The notes: generated by a model from the letters alone, not told the origin. A stretch of DNA of 64,000 nucleotides from Pseudomonas putida (GCF_003228315.1 NZ_CP029693.1:3046001-3110000); one strand, 5' to 3'; shown: positions 7,979 through 18,370, counted from the first letter of the stretch. Translations and numbers: made by a program.

Positions 7979-8875
7979 TCAGGCCGGGTTGTCCTGGTCG
8001 GCCTTCAAGCGGTCGCGAAAGGCCTTGGGCGAGATGCCGACCCGACGCCGGAACAGGCGTGTGAAGTTGGTCGGATCGGAAAAGCCCAGCAAGTCCGACA
8101 TCTCATAAATCGTCATGCTGGTGTAGGTCAGCAACCGCTTGGCCTCCAGCAACTGCCGCTCGTGCATGATCTGCAGCGCCGGCTGCCCCGCCAGTTCGCG
8201 GCAAGTGCCATTGAGGTGCGACACGGAAATGCCCAGGCGATGGGCCAGGTCCTCGACCTTGACGTGCTGCCGGTAAGTCTCTTCCACCAGTTGAATGAAA
8301 CCGTTGAGGTATTCCCTCGCGCGCTGTGGCCGTTGCGTGGCCGTGTGTCGCTGGATCACCCGGCGGCTGACCCACACCATGATCACGCTGACCAAAGAAT
8401 GCATGAGCATGTCCCGGGCAGGCTGGTGGCTGGTGTATTCGGCTTGCAGGGCGGCGAACAGGCTGTTGAGGTAGTCGGCGTCCTGACCGGCCGGGTAGCT
8501 CTCGGCGTGGGCCAGGGCATTCACCGAATGCCCCAATTGCGCCTGAAGATGAGCGATCAAGGGTGCTGCCAGGGTCACGACAAACCCTTCGACGTCCTCT
8601 GAAAAACGGAATCCGTGCACCGACAGCGGTGGCAGGATCTGGATGGCAGGCTCAGTCAGTTGCGTACGTTTGCCTTCGATTTCAAGCTCTGCCTGACCTT
8701 TGAATACGAAGAGCAACTGGCACAAATCGGCGTGGCGGTGGGGTTTGATTTCCCATTGATGTTCGCGGCTGCGTTTGGAGATGGTTTCACAGTGCAGCAA
8801 GTCCGGGGTTGGCCAATCCAGGCCTTCACCGTAGAGCTTGAACACTGGAATCGAAGGCAGGTCAGGCTTGTTCAT
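7979..8875 (-). CDS. pobR: AraC family regulator, PobR-like (activator of pobA)
   Basis: A 298-residue AraC/XylS-type regulator. It has an N-terminal cupin-like sensing domain (HRHADLCQLLFVFKGQAELEIEG) and a C-terminal double HTH (LAHRLGISVSHLNGTCRELAG and MSDLLGFSDPTNFTRLFRRR). It is divergent from pobA, the gene activated by PobR in Pseudomonas when 4-hydroxybenzoate is present, and the N-terminal sequence fits that group. I prefer ATG at 8875 over an adjacent GTG codon at 8878. Regulation of pobA is inferred from family and position. Confidence 0.82.
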   Translation of the reverse strand: MNKPDLPSIPVFKLYGEGLDWPTPDLLHCETISKRSREHQWEIKPHRHADLCQLLFVFKGQAELEIEGKRTQLTEPAIQILPPLSVHGFRFSEDVEGFVVTLAAPLIAHLQAQLGHSVNALAHAESYPAGQDADYLNSLFAALQAEYTSHQPARDMLMHSLVSVIMVWVSRRVIQRHTATQRPQRAREYLNGFIQLVEETYRQHVKVEDLAHRLGISVSHLNGTCRELAGQPALQIMHERQLLEAKRLLTYTSMTIYEMSDLLGFSDPTNFTRLFRRRVGISPKAFRDRLKADQDNPA

Positions 8876-9034
8876 CACTTCAATCCAGGCCTCGCGTTGA
8901 TGACGGGCGATAATCGCACCGATTGGCAGAAAGTACAGATATCGGCTCAGTTTTCACCTTCAATTGACAGACCCGCAAGTGAAAAATGCAAGCACTCGAT
9001 CCATAAAACTCATTCACCGGCCAAGGCTGCGTGA

Positions 9035-10249
<1,215 letters not shown>

Positions 10250-10328
10250 CCTGCTACCGACTTACACTGGCGAGCATCCCCGCTCGCCCTTGCCTCGCGC
10301 GGGACTTTCACTGCCCGCAGGTTCTGCC

Positions 10329-11846
10329 GTGACCAATCTCAATCATCCCGAAACGCCCAAGCCCGCCATCCGCAGCGTGTTGATCGCGCTGATGCTGGCG
10401 ATTTTTCTCGGTGCCCTGGACCAGACCATCGTCGCGGTGTCGATGCCGGCCATCTCCGCGCAGTTCAAGGATGTCAGCCTGCTGGCCTGGGTGATTTCCG
10501 GCTACATGGTGGCGATGACGGTGTCGGTGCCGATCTACGGAAAACTCGGCGACCTGTATGGGCGGCGCAAATTGATGCTGTTCGGCATGGGCCTGTTCAC
10601 CATCGCCTCGCTGTTTTGCGGCATGGCCCAGAGCATGGAGCAACTGGTGCTGGCGCGGATTATCCAGGGCATCGGTGCCGGCGGGATGATTTCCGTCAGT
10701 CAGGCGATCATTGGTGACATCGTGCCGCCACGCGAACGCGGACGCTATCAGGGTTATTTCAGCAGCATGTATGCGGCCGCCAGCGTGGCCGGCCCGGTAC
10801 TGGGCGGCTACATGACCGAATACCTGTCCTGGCGCTGGGTGTTTTTGATCAACCTGCCGCTGGGCCTCGGCGCGTACTGGGTCGCCCGACGCAACCTGAT
10901 GGGCTTGCCGATTCCTCACCGCAAACCGGTCATCGACTATCTCGGCACGCTGTTGATGATCATCGGCCTGACCGCACTGTTGCTGGCGATCACCGAGGTC
11001 GGCCAGGGTTATCCATGGACCAGCAGCCAGGTGCTGGGGCTGTTTGCCTGTGCGGTGGTGGTGCTGGCGGTGTTCGTCTGGCATGAGCGTCGTGCGCGGG
11101 AGCCGTTGCTGCCCATGCATTTGTTCGCCAATAGCAACGCATTGCTGTGCTGGTGCGCGATTTTCATCACCAGTTTCCAGGCGATTTCCCTGACCGTACT
11201 GATGCCGCTGCGCTTTCAGAGCGTGACCGGTGCCGGGGCCGACAGCGCGGCCCTGCATTTGCTGCCGCTGGCGATGGGTTTGCCGATCGGGGCGTATTTT
11301 GCCGGGCGCCGCACCTCGGTGACCGGGCGCTATAAACCGCAGATTCTCACTGGCGCGCTGCTGATGCCGCTGGCGATCCTGGGCATGGCGTTCAGCCCGC
11401 CCCAGGCCTTTTTGCTGAGCAGCCTGTTCATGCTGCTCAGCGGCATCGCTTCGGGGATGCAGTTCCCGACATCTTTGGTAGGCGCACAGAATTCCGTGGA
11501 GCAACGCGACATCGGCGTCGCCACCAGCACCACCAACCTGTTCCGTTCCCTGGGCGGTGCGGTGGGCGTGGCGCTGATGTCGGCGCTGTTGCTGGCATTG
11601 TTGCAGGATTCGAGTTTCGCCCATCTGACCGGCTCGGCGCTGGTCGGCGAAGGGCATTCAGGCAATGTCCTGCTGGACGGCCTGAACGCCGCACCGGGGG
11701 ATGCGCAGACTGCCTTGCGCGGTGAACTGCTGCTGACCTTCCGGCATTTGCTGATGGTCAGTGCGGGGGTTTCACTGGTGGGGCTGGCGGCGGCGATTGC
11801 CATGCCGAACCGGTTGTTGCGGGGGCGGGAGGACAAGGTTCGGTAG
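10329..11846 (+). CDS. DHA2 family MFS multidrug exporter (EmrB/QacA type)
   Basis: An inner-membrane drug:H+ antiporter of 505 residues with about 14 predicted membrane segments. Family signatures are LDQTIVAVSMPAIS in TM1, GKLGDLYGRRKLM (motif A) and RIIQGIGAGGMI. The start is placed at GTG 10329 (MTNLNHPETPKPAIRSV). The frame is open further upstream into the end of pobA, but those residues are not membrane-protein-like. No membrane-fusion partner is adjacent, so it may work alone. Substrates are unknown; linkage to pobA (80 bases upstream) may mean aromatic acid efflux, which is speculation. Confidence 0.88.
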   Translation: MTNLNHPETPKPAIRSVLIALMLAIFLGALDQTIVAVSMPAISAQFKDVSLLAWVISGYMVAMTVSVPIYGKLGDLYGRRKLMLFGMGLFTIASLFCGMAQSMEQLVLARIIQGIGAGGMISVSQAIIGDIVPPRERGRYQGYFSSMYAAASVAGPVLGGYMTEYLSWRWVFLINLPLGLGAYWVARRNLMGLPIPHRKPVIDYLGTLLMIIGLTALLLAITEVGQGYPWTSSQVLGLFACAVVVLAVFVWHERRAREPLLPMHLFANSNALLCWCAIFITSFQAISLTVLMPLRFQSVTGAGADSAALHLLPLAMGLPIGAYFAGRRTSVTGRYKPQILTGALLMPLAILGMAFSPPQAFLLSSLFMLLSGIASGMQFPTSLVGAQNSVEQRDIGVATSTTNLFRSLGGAVGVALMSALLLALLQDSSFAHLTGSALVGEGHSGNVLLDGLNAAPGDAQTALRGELLLTFRHLLMVSAGVSLVGLAAAIAMPNRLLRGREDKVR

Positions 11847-11864
11847 CTGGACCGCGTCGCCTGC

Positions 11865-11930
11865 ATCGCGGGCAAGCCTTGCTCCTACAGAGTTTGCGCA
11901 ACACTTGTAGGAGCAAGGCTTGCCCGCGAT
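11865..11930. repeat. REP pair in opposite orientation (GCGGGCAAGCCTTGCTCC family)
   Basis: Two arms, ATCGCGGGCAAGCCTTGCTC... and its complement, face outward compared with the other pairs. The core also differs (GGGCAAGCCTTGC instead of GAGCAGGCTCGC). The arms are separated by about 17 bases. It lies between convergent genes and may also serve as a bidirectional terminator. Confidence 0.85.
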
Positions 11931-11954
11931 GGCGCCACCACTGTCGCCAAATAT

Positions 11955-12803
11955 TCAAGGGCTGTAATAACCGACAGCCACCAGCAAATGCCCGACCTTC
12001 TTCAGGTAGGCATGCTTGTCCTCGACCTTGCCGGTCACCGGATTTTTCCAGCGATATTCGTACTCGCCATAATCCTGCTTGCTCATCAGCGCCAGGATCG
12101 GCTCGCCCACCGGTTTGCCTTCCGGGTCCTTGATCTTGCCAAAATCGGTGTTGATCAACCGCAGGTTGGTGCCGTGGGCCAGGTAGCGCTGGGTGTTCAG
12201 GTCAACGACAAACACATACAGGTCATCCTGCAGGTAACCACCCTTGAGGGAGTTGATCGCTGCAAGGGTGCCCTTTTCATCCTTGGTCAGGTCGATCGCC
12301 GCCTTGTTCAACAGGGCCATGGCCTGCTCCGCCGACGCCCGAGGAAGGTAGTAGCCAACCGCGAGAATTCGCTGGCCGACACGCTGGTAGTACACATGCT
12401 TGCGTTCGACCTTGCCATCGGCCCAGTTCTGCCAGCGGTAGTCGGCCTGCTGAATGCCATTGCCCTCCGGCACTTTCAGGGCGTCCTTGAAGGTTTTCTG
12501 CAAATCCGGCCCGAGGACCGTCGACACATCCCGGCCAATCAGCGCCGCCGACGGCCCGCCACTGGCGAGCATTACGCCGTTGGTGTCGAGGACGAACACG
12601 TAACGGTCCTTGTCGACGAACTCGCCCTGACGGCTGAAGGCAGCGAAGGCCTTGTCGCCATGGTCGTGATAGTAAGCCAGGGCCTTTTCCAGCAAGGCGA
12701 TGGCGGCCTGGCTGTCGGCCTTTTCCGATTCAGCGGCGTGAACCTGGCCCAGACACAACACGAGCATGCCGCCCAGCCAGGCGAGCTTATGCAGAAATCC
12801 CAT
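11955..12803 (-). CDS. Periplasmic double Cache domain protein
   Basis: A 282-residue protein with a Sec signal peptide (LAWLGGMLVLCLGQVHAAES). Two similar Cache-type sensing modules follow, each with a YVFVLDTNGVMLASG / YVFVVDLNTQRYLAHG core and a KHVYYQRVGQRILAVGYY / KHAYLKKVGHLLVAVGYYSP end. The internal duplication is clear by eye. There is no membrane helix or output domain after the signal, so this is a free periplasmic ligand-binding protein, not a chemoreceptor. The start at 12803 has GAGGAG upstream. The ligand and partner are unknown. Confidence 0.82.
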   Translation of the reverse strand: MGFLHKLAWLGGMLVLCLGQVHAAESEKADSQAAIALLEKALAYYHDHGDKAFAAFSRQGEFVDKDRYVFVLDTNGVMLASGGPSAALIGRDVSTVLGPDLQKTFKDALKVPEGNGIQQADYRWQNWADGKVERKHVYYQRVGQRILAVGYYLPRASAEQAMALLNKAAIDLTKDEKGTLAAINSLKGGYLQDDLYVFVVDLNTQRYLAHGTNLRLINTDFGKIKDPEGKPVGEPILALMSKQDYGEYEYRWKNPVTGKVEDKHAYLKKVGHLLVAVGYYSP

Positions 12804-12887
12804 AGCGCACTCCTCGTTCCTCTTGGTGTTTGAGGAGCGTAGACGGCTTGGGGATATGTACGAATATTCCGGAAACGGTAGCAAGGC

Positions 12888-12988
12888 CTGTAGGAGCGAG
12901 CCTGCTCGCAATGGACTCAAGAACGCCGCGCTTATCCTTTAGCCAGCGTTATCGTTGACGACCATCGCGAGCTTGCTCGCTCCTACAA
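12888..12988. repeat. REPIN with inverted loop in the right arm
   Basis: A REP pair whose right arm reads CATCGCGAGCTTGCTCGCTC; its loop is CTTGC instead of CAGGC. The interior near that arm is GCGTTATCGTTGACGACCAT, the conserved inner segment. Confidence 0.9.
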
Positions 12989-12997
12989 GTGAACGCG

Positions 12998-13864
12998 TTA
13001 CTGCCGTGCGCGCAGCTGTTGCTGCAGATTCTGGATCTGCGCCTGAAGGGTGTTGATGTTGCGCGTCACCTGGCCACGGAAGGCGTCGAATTCCGCGGTG
13101 TTGGTTGCGCCTTGAGCCGGTGCGGGACGATTGTCCTGCACGCTTTTGAGCACCACGACTTCCTGTTCCAGACGCTCGATAGCGGCACTCGGGTTGCCTT
13201 GTTTCTTCAGTGCGGTGATATCGGCACCCAGGCTCTTGAGTTGTGCATCGAACTTCTCGCTGTCAGCCGGGGCATTTTTCAGGGCTGTCAGCTCGCCCGT
13301 CACGGTTTTCAGCTGGGCCTGCAATTGAGCGTTGGCGGCCTGTTGTTCGGTGTTCTGGGCAACGGCTTGCGCCAGGCGCTTGTCCAGCTCGCTGGTCTGG
13401 GCACTCATCTGTGCCAGGCGCTTGTCCAGATCCGAGGCCTGGCCGGCCACGCCCTGTTGCTGCTGGTCCTGATCGCGCAGCCGGGTTTCCAGCTGTTTGA
13501 TTTGCAGCTTCAAGGCTTCGCTGTCGGTGGTGACGTTGGTCTGGCTGGCGACCACCTTGCCGGAAATGTCCTGCAAGCGCCCCGCCGCTTCCTCACTGAT
13601 CCGCGCGAAGCTTTCCTGGGTCGCGACCAGTTGTTGCTCCATCAGGGAAATCTGCTGAAAGCTCCACCAGGCCAGGCCCGCGAACGCAAAGAACAACGCG
13701 CCAACCAGTGCCCACAACGGCCCGGTGCTCGCCGCCCGGACCCTGGTCACCGGCGCAGGCCGTGAATGCACGGAGTTGCGAGCGGTGACCGGAAAATCAT
13801 CGTCGTCGAGGCTGTCGGCACGCAGGCTCGGTACATCGAAGTCGTCGTTGGCATCGTTACGCAT
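12998..13864 (-). CDS. Inner-membrane coiled-coil protein, hypothetical
   Basis: A 288-residue protein with an acidic cytoplasmic N-terminus of about 48 residues and one membrane segment (residues 49-70, GPLWALVGALFFAFAGLAWWSF). A long periplasmic coiled coil follows, rich in Gln, Ala, Lys and Glu (residues 72-288) with repeated LDKRLAQ heptads. Pseudomonas homologues are often labelled ATPase, but no Walker motif is visible here, so I do not use that name. It sits upstream of, and is transcribed in the same direction as, nothing obviously related; the epimerase gene is its upstream neighbour on the same strand, 111 bases away. The role may be structural or scaffolding in the envelope; this is inference. 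Confidence 0.75.
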   Translation of the reverse strand: MRNDANDDFDVPSLRADSLDDDDFPVTARNSVHSRPAPVTRVRAASTGPLWALVGALFFAFAGLAWWSFQQISLMEQQLVATQESFARISEEAAGRLQDISGKVVASQTNVTTDSEALKLQIKQLETRLRDQDQQQQGVAGQASDLDKRLAQMSAQTSELDKRLAQAVAQNTEQQAANAQLQAQLKTVTGELTALKNAPADSEKFDAQLKSLGADITALKKQGNPSAAIERLEQEVVVLKSVQDNRPAPAQGATNTAEFDAFRGQVTRNINTLQAQIQNLQQQLRARQ

Positions 13865-13975
13865 GGCTATTGAGTCAACCTTTGTGAATCGGTGATGGCT
13901 TTATGCTGCGAGTATACCCCCCAACCGCCGCAACGATTGACCCTCAACCCTGGAGTCGGTTCATTGCGCGGCGGC

Positions 13976-14968
13976 TCAGCTGATCGCCTGGGCTTTCCAC
14001 CAAGTACAGAATTCATCGAGGGCGGTCCACAGGCTGACCTTGGGGTCGTAGTCCAGATAATGCCGGGCGCGGCTGATGTCGAGGGTGAAGTTTTTGTTCA
14101 TGACCTGCATGCCCAGGCGCGACAGCGTCGGCTCCGGGCGCCCCGGCCACAACTTGCAGGCGCCTTCATTGAGTGCCGCGACAGAGTAGGCCAGGCCGTA
14201 GGAACGGTAGCGTGTCACCTGTGGGACTTCCATGTTGCGCATGACGTAATTGACCACGTCCCACAGGGGAATCGGCGTACCGTTGCTGATGTTGTAGGCA
14301 CGACCCAGGGCCGACCCGCTGGCCAGCAAACTGCTGAGCAACGCCTCGTTGAGGTTTTGCACGCTGGTGAAATCTACCTTGTTCAGGCCGTTGCCAATGA
14401 TCGCCAGGCGCCCCTTGCGCTGCATCTTGAGCAAGCGCGGGAAGATGCTCATGTCGCCGGCGCCGGTGACGAAACGCGGGCGCAGGGCCAGGGTTTCAAG
14501 CCCGAACTCCTGGGCGCCGAAGACCTTCTGCTCGGCCAGGTATTTGGTCGCAGCGTACGGATGTTTGAAGCGTTTCGGCACTTGCTCTTCGGTCAGTCCC
14601 AGATGATCGCGGCCGTCGAAGTAGATCGATGGCGAGGACAAATGCACCAGCCGCCGGACCCGCTGCTTCAGGCAGGCTTCAACCACGTTTTCGGTGACTT
14701 CGACATTGCCCTGGTGGAAGTCCTGATAGCGCCCCCACAGGCCGACCGCACCGGCGCAATGCACCACGGCTTCGACGTCGGTACATAGCTGACGGGTGAA
14801 CTCCGGGTCGCTCAGATCACCCTGGGCAAAATCGGCGCCACGGCGCACCAGGTGCTCCACGCCTTCGGCCCGGCGTCCGTTGATCCGCACCTCTAGCCCC
14901 TGCTCCAGGGCAAAACGCGCAAAGCGCCCGCCAATGAAGCCGCTCGCGCCGGTGACCAGAATTTTCAT
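13976..14968 (-). CDS. NAD-dependent epimerase/dehydratase (extended SDR, 3-beta-HSD-like)
   Basis: A 330-residue extended SDR. The cofactor motif TGASGFIGG is near the N-terminus (MKILVTGASGFIGGRFARF), the active-site SSPSIY is central, and the catalytic pair is in YAATK. The sequence resembles the 3-beta-hydroxysteroid dehydrogenase/OleD-like branch more than sugar-nucleotide epimerases. It is followed on the same strand by the coiled-coil membrane protein gene. The substrate is unknown; a lipid, sterol-like or ketone substrate is plausible from the branch. Confidence 0.85.
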   Translation of the reverse strand: MKILVTGASGFIGGRFARFALEQGLEVRINGRRAEGVEHLVRRGADFAQGDLSDPEFTRQLCTDVEAVVHCAGAVGLWGRYQDFHQGNVEVTENVVEACLKQRVRRLVHLSSPSIYFDGRDHLGLTEEQVPKRFKHPYAATKYLAEQKVFGAQEFGLETLALRPRFVTGAGDMSIFPRLLKMQRKGRLAIIGNGLNKVDFTSVQNLNEALLSSLLASGSALGRAYNISNGTPIPLWDVVNYVMRNMEVPQVTRYRSYGLAYSVAALNEGACKLWPGRPEPTLSRLGMQVMNKNFTLDISRARHYLDYDPKVSLWTALDEFCTWWKAQAIS

Positions 14969-15063
14969 GGGGGGGTTCCTTCGGATACAGCTGCAGGCTT
15001 TCTGTTAAAAGCTGCAAGTTTAAATAATGCGCTGGCCTTCGCTTGGCGCTTGCAGCTTGACGC

Positions 15064-15963
15064 TTAAAGCGGCCCGAAGGGCACGAGCCATTGTTTGGTT
15101 GCGCGCAGCAATTGGTCGGTGAGTACCCCGAGCAATTGCCCGCCATTGCGCCAATGATGCCAGTACAGCGGCACATCGATCGGTTTATCTGGAAGAAGCT
15201 CGCGCAACGTGCCGCTTTTCAGCTGATCACGAGCCTGCAACTCCGGCACCAGGCCCCAGCCGAGCCCCGCTTCGGCCAAGCGCAGGAAGCCTTCGGACGA
15301 GGGGCACAAATGGTGCTCGAAGCCGCCATCGACACCGAGGGACGCCAGGTAGCGATGTTGCAGGAAGTCATCCGGGCCGAAGACCAGGGCCGGGGTCCGA
15401 GCCAATTGCTCGGCACGCACACCGTCCGGGAAATGCCGTTCGATGAAAGCCGGGCTGGCCAGTGCGCGATATCGCATCGCCCCCAGCAAGACGCTGCGGG
15501 CACCGGCCACCGGCCGCTCGCTGGCGCACAGACAGGCCGCCACTTCCCCCGCGCGCATGCGCTTGAGGCCGACTGTCTGGTCTTCCACGATCAGCTCCAT
15601 CAGCACATGCTGCTCGGCGCAAAAGTCCCCCACGGCCTGCGCCCACCAGGTCGCCAGGCTGTCGGCGTTCAAGGCGATGCGCAAGCGTTCCGGCAGCCCT
15701 TCTTCATCCAGCGCCGGCACCAGGCTTTGCAGATCGCGCTCGAGCAGGCGCACCTGTTGCACATGGTTGAGCAGGCGTCGGCCGATTTCCGTCGGCGACG
15801 GCGGCGTGCCACGCACCAGCACCGGTTGCCCTACCCGCGCTTCGAGCAATTTGATGCGCTGGGAGATCGCCGATTGCGACAGCCCAAGCACCTGTGCGGC
15901 CCGTTCGAAACCCGCCTGTTCGACCACGGCAGCCAGGGCGGACAGTAATTTATAGTCGAACAT
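15064..15963 (-). CDS. argP: LysR family regulator ArgP (IciA)
   Basis: A 299-residue ArgP-type LysR regulator. The N-terminus MFDYKLLSALAAVVEQAGFE and the HTH LGLSQSAISQRIKLLEARVG match the ArgP family. In other proteobacteria ArgP controls the arginine/lysine exporter ArgO/LysE in response to basic amino acids. Here it is divergent from an ACT-domain gene and a LysE/ArgO gene, 95 bases away, which supports the assignment. The start at 15963 is chosen over a longer frame by family N-terminus. Gene order (argP, ACT, lysE, sodB, bifA) matches PAO1 as I recall. Confidence 0.9.
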   Translation of the reverse strand: MFDYKLLSALAAVVEQAGFERAAQVLGLSQSAISQRIKLLEARVGQPVLVRGTPPSPTEIGRRLLNHVQQVRLLERDLQSLVPALDEEGLPERLRIALNADSLATWWAQAVGDFCAEQHVLMELIVEDQTVGLKRMRAGEVAACLCASERPVAGARSVLLGAMRYRALASPAFIERHFPDGVRAEQLARTPALVFGPDDFLQHRYLASLGVDGGFEHHLCPSSEGFLRLAEAGLGWGLVPELQARDQLKSGTLRELLPDKPIDVPLYWHHWRNGGQLLGVLTDQLLRATKQWLVPFGPL

Positions 15964-16058
15964 CAGTTTTCCTAATGAGCGATCAGCAGTATTGGTTTTT
16001 CTTATACAGCGAAGTGCCCGAGAATGACCAGCAAGAACTCTTGAACAGGAAACACCCC

Positions 16059-16460
16059 ATGGCTGGCGAAACTTCATTGGCAACGCTGCTGCGCAGCATG
16101 AGCCCGCAACTCAACGCTGGCGAATATGTGTTCTGCACCCTGCACGACGGTCAGTTGCCGCAAGGCCTGGACATAATCGGCAGCTTTCGCGAGCAGGAAG
16201 GCCTGACAGTCATTCTCGAACGCTCTCACGCCGAACAGGCCGGTTTCAGTTTCGACTACATCGCGGCCTGGATCACCCTGAACGTGCACTCGGCCCTGGA
16301 AGCCGTCGGCCTCACCGCCGCCTTCGCCACGGCATTGGGCAAGGCTGGCATCAGTTGCAACGTGATCGCCGGCTACTACCACGACCATTTGTTTGTCGGC
16401 CAGGCCGACGCCGAACGCGCCATGCAAGTGCTGCGCGACCTGGCAGCGAACGCGGAGTAA
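16059..16460 (+). CDS. ACT domain-containing protein
   Basis: A 133-residue cytosolic protein of the small two-ACT-domain type (DUF2241-like). It has LNAGEYVFCTLHDGQLPQG at the front and a second half with WITLNVHSALEAVGLTAAFA and NVIAGYYHDHLFV. ACT domains bind amino acids, so it may be a sensor or modulator. AGGA lies 8 bases before ATG 16059; the frame extends upstream into the argP promoter but lacks support. It is the first gene of a two-gene unit with the LysE/ArgO exporter. No effector is identified. Confidence 0.88.
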   Translation: MAGETSLATLLRSMSPQLNAGEYVFCTLHDGQLPQGLDIIGSFREQEGLTVILERSHAEQAGFSFDYIAAWITLNVHSALEAVGLTAAFATALGKAGISCNVIAGYYHDHLFVGQADAERAMQVLRDLAANAE

Positions 16461-16465
16461 TCATC

Positions 16466-17068
16466 ATGTGGCAAAGCTATGTAAATGGCCTGTTGGTGGC
16501 CTTCGGCCTGATCATGGCGATCGGCACGCAAAACGCGTTTGTGCTGGCGCAGAGCCTGCGACGTGAACATCACCTGCCGGTGGCGGCACTGTGCGTGGCT
16601 TGCGATGCGATTCTGGTGGCCGCCGGGGTATTCGGCCTGGCCACGGTGCTGGCGCAGAACCCGACCTTGTTGGCGGTCGCCCGTTGGGGTGGTGCGGTGT
16701 TTTTGATCTGGTACGGCAGCCAGGCGTTGCGCCGGGCCTTTTCGAAACAAAGCCTGCAACAGGGTGAGAATCAGACCGTTCGTTCGCTGCGGGCGGTGAT
16801 GCTCAGCGCGTTGGCCGTGACCCTGCTCAACCCCCATGTGTATCTGGACACCGTCTTGCTGATTGGCTCCCTGGGAGCGCAACAAACCGAACCCGGTGCT
16901 TATGTAGTGGGTGCGGCCAGTGCTTCATTGCTGTGGTTCTTTACCCTGGCGCTGGGCGCTGCGTGGTTGGCGCCATGGCTGGCCCGCCCAAGTACCTGGC
17001 GCATTCTTGACCTGTTGGTGGCGGTGATGATGTTCGCGGTAGCTTTGCAACTGATCACGGCTGGCTGA
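16466..17068 (+). CDS. argO: LysE/ArgO family amino acid exporter
   Basis: A 200-residue inner-membrane protein with about six hydrophobic segments and LysE-superfamily signatures: FGLIMAIGTQNAFVLAQSLRR near the N-terminus and LNPHVYLDTVLLIGS in the middle. It begins 5 bases after the ACT gene and faces away from argP. Family knowledge makes it an exporter of arginine and/or lysine, activated by ArgP. The symbol argO is by similarity; lysine export is equally possible. Confidence 0.85.
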   Translation: MWQSYVNGLLVAFGLIMAIGTQNAFVLAQSLRREHHLPVAALCVACDAILVAAGVFGLATVLAQNPTLLAVARWGGAVFLIWYGSQALRRAFSKQSLQQGENQTVRSLRAVMLSALAVTLLNPHVYLDTVLLIGSLGAQQTEPGAYVVGAASASLLWFFTLALGAAWLAPWLARPSTWRILDLLVAVMMFAVALQLITAG

Positions 17069-17109
17069 TTTATTCCAAAAGGCTCTGGAACCTCTATTCC
17101 ACACAGTTG

Positions 17110-17143
17110 TTGCGTGGTTATGCCGCACCCCCGGTGCTATGAT
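17110..17143 (+). promoter_or_regulatory. Probable sodB promoter (extended -10)
   Basis: TGCTATGAT at 17135-17143 is a good extended -10 element about 100 bases before the sodB start. A TTGCGT at 17110 is too far upstream for an ordinary -35, so the extended -10 probably carries the promoter. Confidence 0.45.
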
Positions 17144-17244
17144 CCGACCCTGCGCCGCAAAGAGTATAAAACTCCCCGGCGCTTGTCTGGCCGCCCGTGA
17201 TCGGCCTTGCGCTCACCGCACCTGACCTGATTAGGAGATCCACC

Positions 17245-17841
17245 ATGGCTTTCGAATTGCCGCCACTGCCTTACGCTCACGATGCACTGCAGCCGCACAT
17301 TTCCAAGGAAACTCTGGAATTCCACCACGACAAGCACCACAACACCTACGTCGTGAACCTGAACAACCTGGTGCCAGGCACCGAGTTCGAAGGCAAGACC
17401 CTGGAAGAAATCGTCAAGACTTCCTCGGGCGGTATCTTCAACAACGCCGCTCAGGTCTGGAACCACACTTTCTACTGGAACTGCCTGGCACCAAACGCCG
17501 GCGGTCAACCAACCGGCGCACTGGCTGAAGCCATCAACGCCGCTTTCGGTTCCTTCGACAAGTTCAAGGAAGAATTCAGCAAGACTTCCATCGGCACCTT
17601 CGGTTCCGGCTGGGGCTGGCTGGTGAAAAAGGCTGACGGTTCCCTGGCACTGGCCAGCACCATCGGCGCCGGCAACCCGCTGACCAACGGCGACACCCCG
17701 CTGCTGACCTGCGACGTCTGGGAACACGCCTACTACATCGACTACCGTAACCTGCGTCCTAAGTACGTTGAAGCGTTCTGGAACCTGGTTAACTGGAAAT
17801 TCGTGGCTGAGCAGTTCGAAGGCAAAACCTTCACCGCTTAA
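17245..17841 (+). CDS. sodB: Iron superoxide dismutase
   Basis: A 198-residue Fe-type superoxide dismutase that converts superoxide to O2 and H2O2 in the cytosol. Metal ligands fall exactly at H27, H74, D157 and H161. The Gln in NNAAQVWNH is in the position typical of Fe-SODs. AGGAG precedes ATG 17245. A strong terminator follows. It lies between lysE/argO and bifA as in PAO1. Confidence 0.97.
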   Translation: MAFELPPLPYAHDALQPHISKETLEFHHDKHHNTYVVNLNNLVPGTEFEGKTLEEIVKTSSGGIFNNAAQVWNHTFYWNCLAPNAGGQPTGALAEAINAAFGSFDKFKEEFSKTSIGTFGSGWGWLVKKADGSLALASTIGAGNPLTNGDTPLLTCDVWEHAYYIDYRNLRPKYVEAFWNLVNWKFVAEQFEGKTFTA

Positions 17842-17858
17842 GCTCGTATGCCAGACAA

Positions 17859-17887
17859 AAACCCGGCTTTCATGCCGGGTTTTTTTA
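17859..17887 (+). terminator. sodB terminator
   Basis: Stem AAACCCGGC / GCCGGGTTT with a short loop (TTTCAT), followed by a run of T. Confidence 0.92.
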
Positions 17888-17921
17888 TGGCTGCAAGAGA
17901 TTGATTGCCTGCCGGGCCGCC

Positions 17922-18016
17922 ATCGCGAGCAGGCTCGCTCCTACAGGGATGGGGTACATCCGCTAAATCAGGTCGGCTGTCAGGCCGCCATCGCTGGCAA
18001 GCCTTACTCCTACAGG
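17922..18016. repeat. Two REP units in the same orientation
   Basis: The first unit is ATCGCGAGCAGGCTCGCTCC and the second ATCGCTGGCAAGCCTTACTC, about 65 bases apart and in direct orientation. They belong to different REP subfamilies, so this is not a REPIN. Confidence 0.85.
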
Positions 18017-18019
18017 GGT

Positions 18020-18365
18020 GCGGCGAACACCCGCTCCGCTCTACACCACTCAACAGGCCGAGCGTTAGCTCGCCTGCCGCTTTTGATTTTGATCCACCCG
18101 CCCCTTAGGGAGGCTGAGTGGAGGCGTTTATCCGGGGGGAAGGCGCGTAGCGCCGTGCGGCGAAGCCGCACACATCGAGAGGAGGTGCAGCGAAGCAAAC
18201 CGGAGGCGATGCCCCCGGATGAATGCCGGAGCGAAGGAACCCCGAGCCTCAGCGAGGGGCCGGACTCCGGGGCGAGACCTTTGCTTCCTTTGGGGCGTTT
18301 GCCAAAGGGAGTCGACCGTCAGGTCGAAACCATAAGTGGCCGTTACCGCAGAAATGGATATGTAC
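18020..18365. repeat. Long GC-rich dispersed extragenic repeat
   Basis: This non-coding stretch has many short inverted repeats (for example GCGCGTAGCGCC, GTGCGGCGAAGCCGCAC, CCTCAGCGAGG and GAAGGAACCCCGAGCC) and the phrase GAGGAGGTGCAGCGAAGCAA. I recognise it from memory as a sequence that recurs between genes in many fluorescens-group genomes. That recollection was not checked here. It has frames open on both strands but none looks like a protein. Confidence 0.6.
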
Positions 18366-18370
18366 CCACC

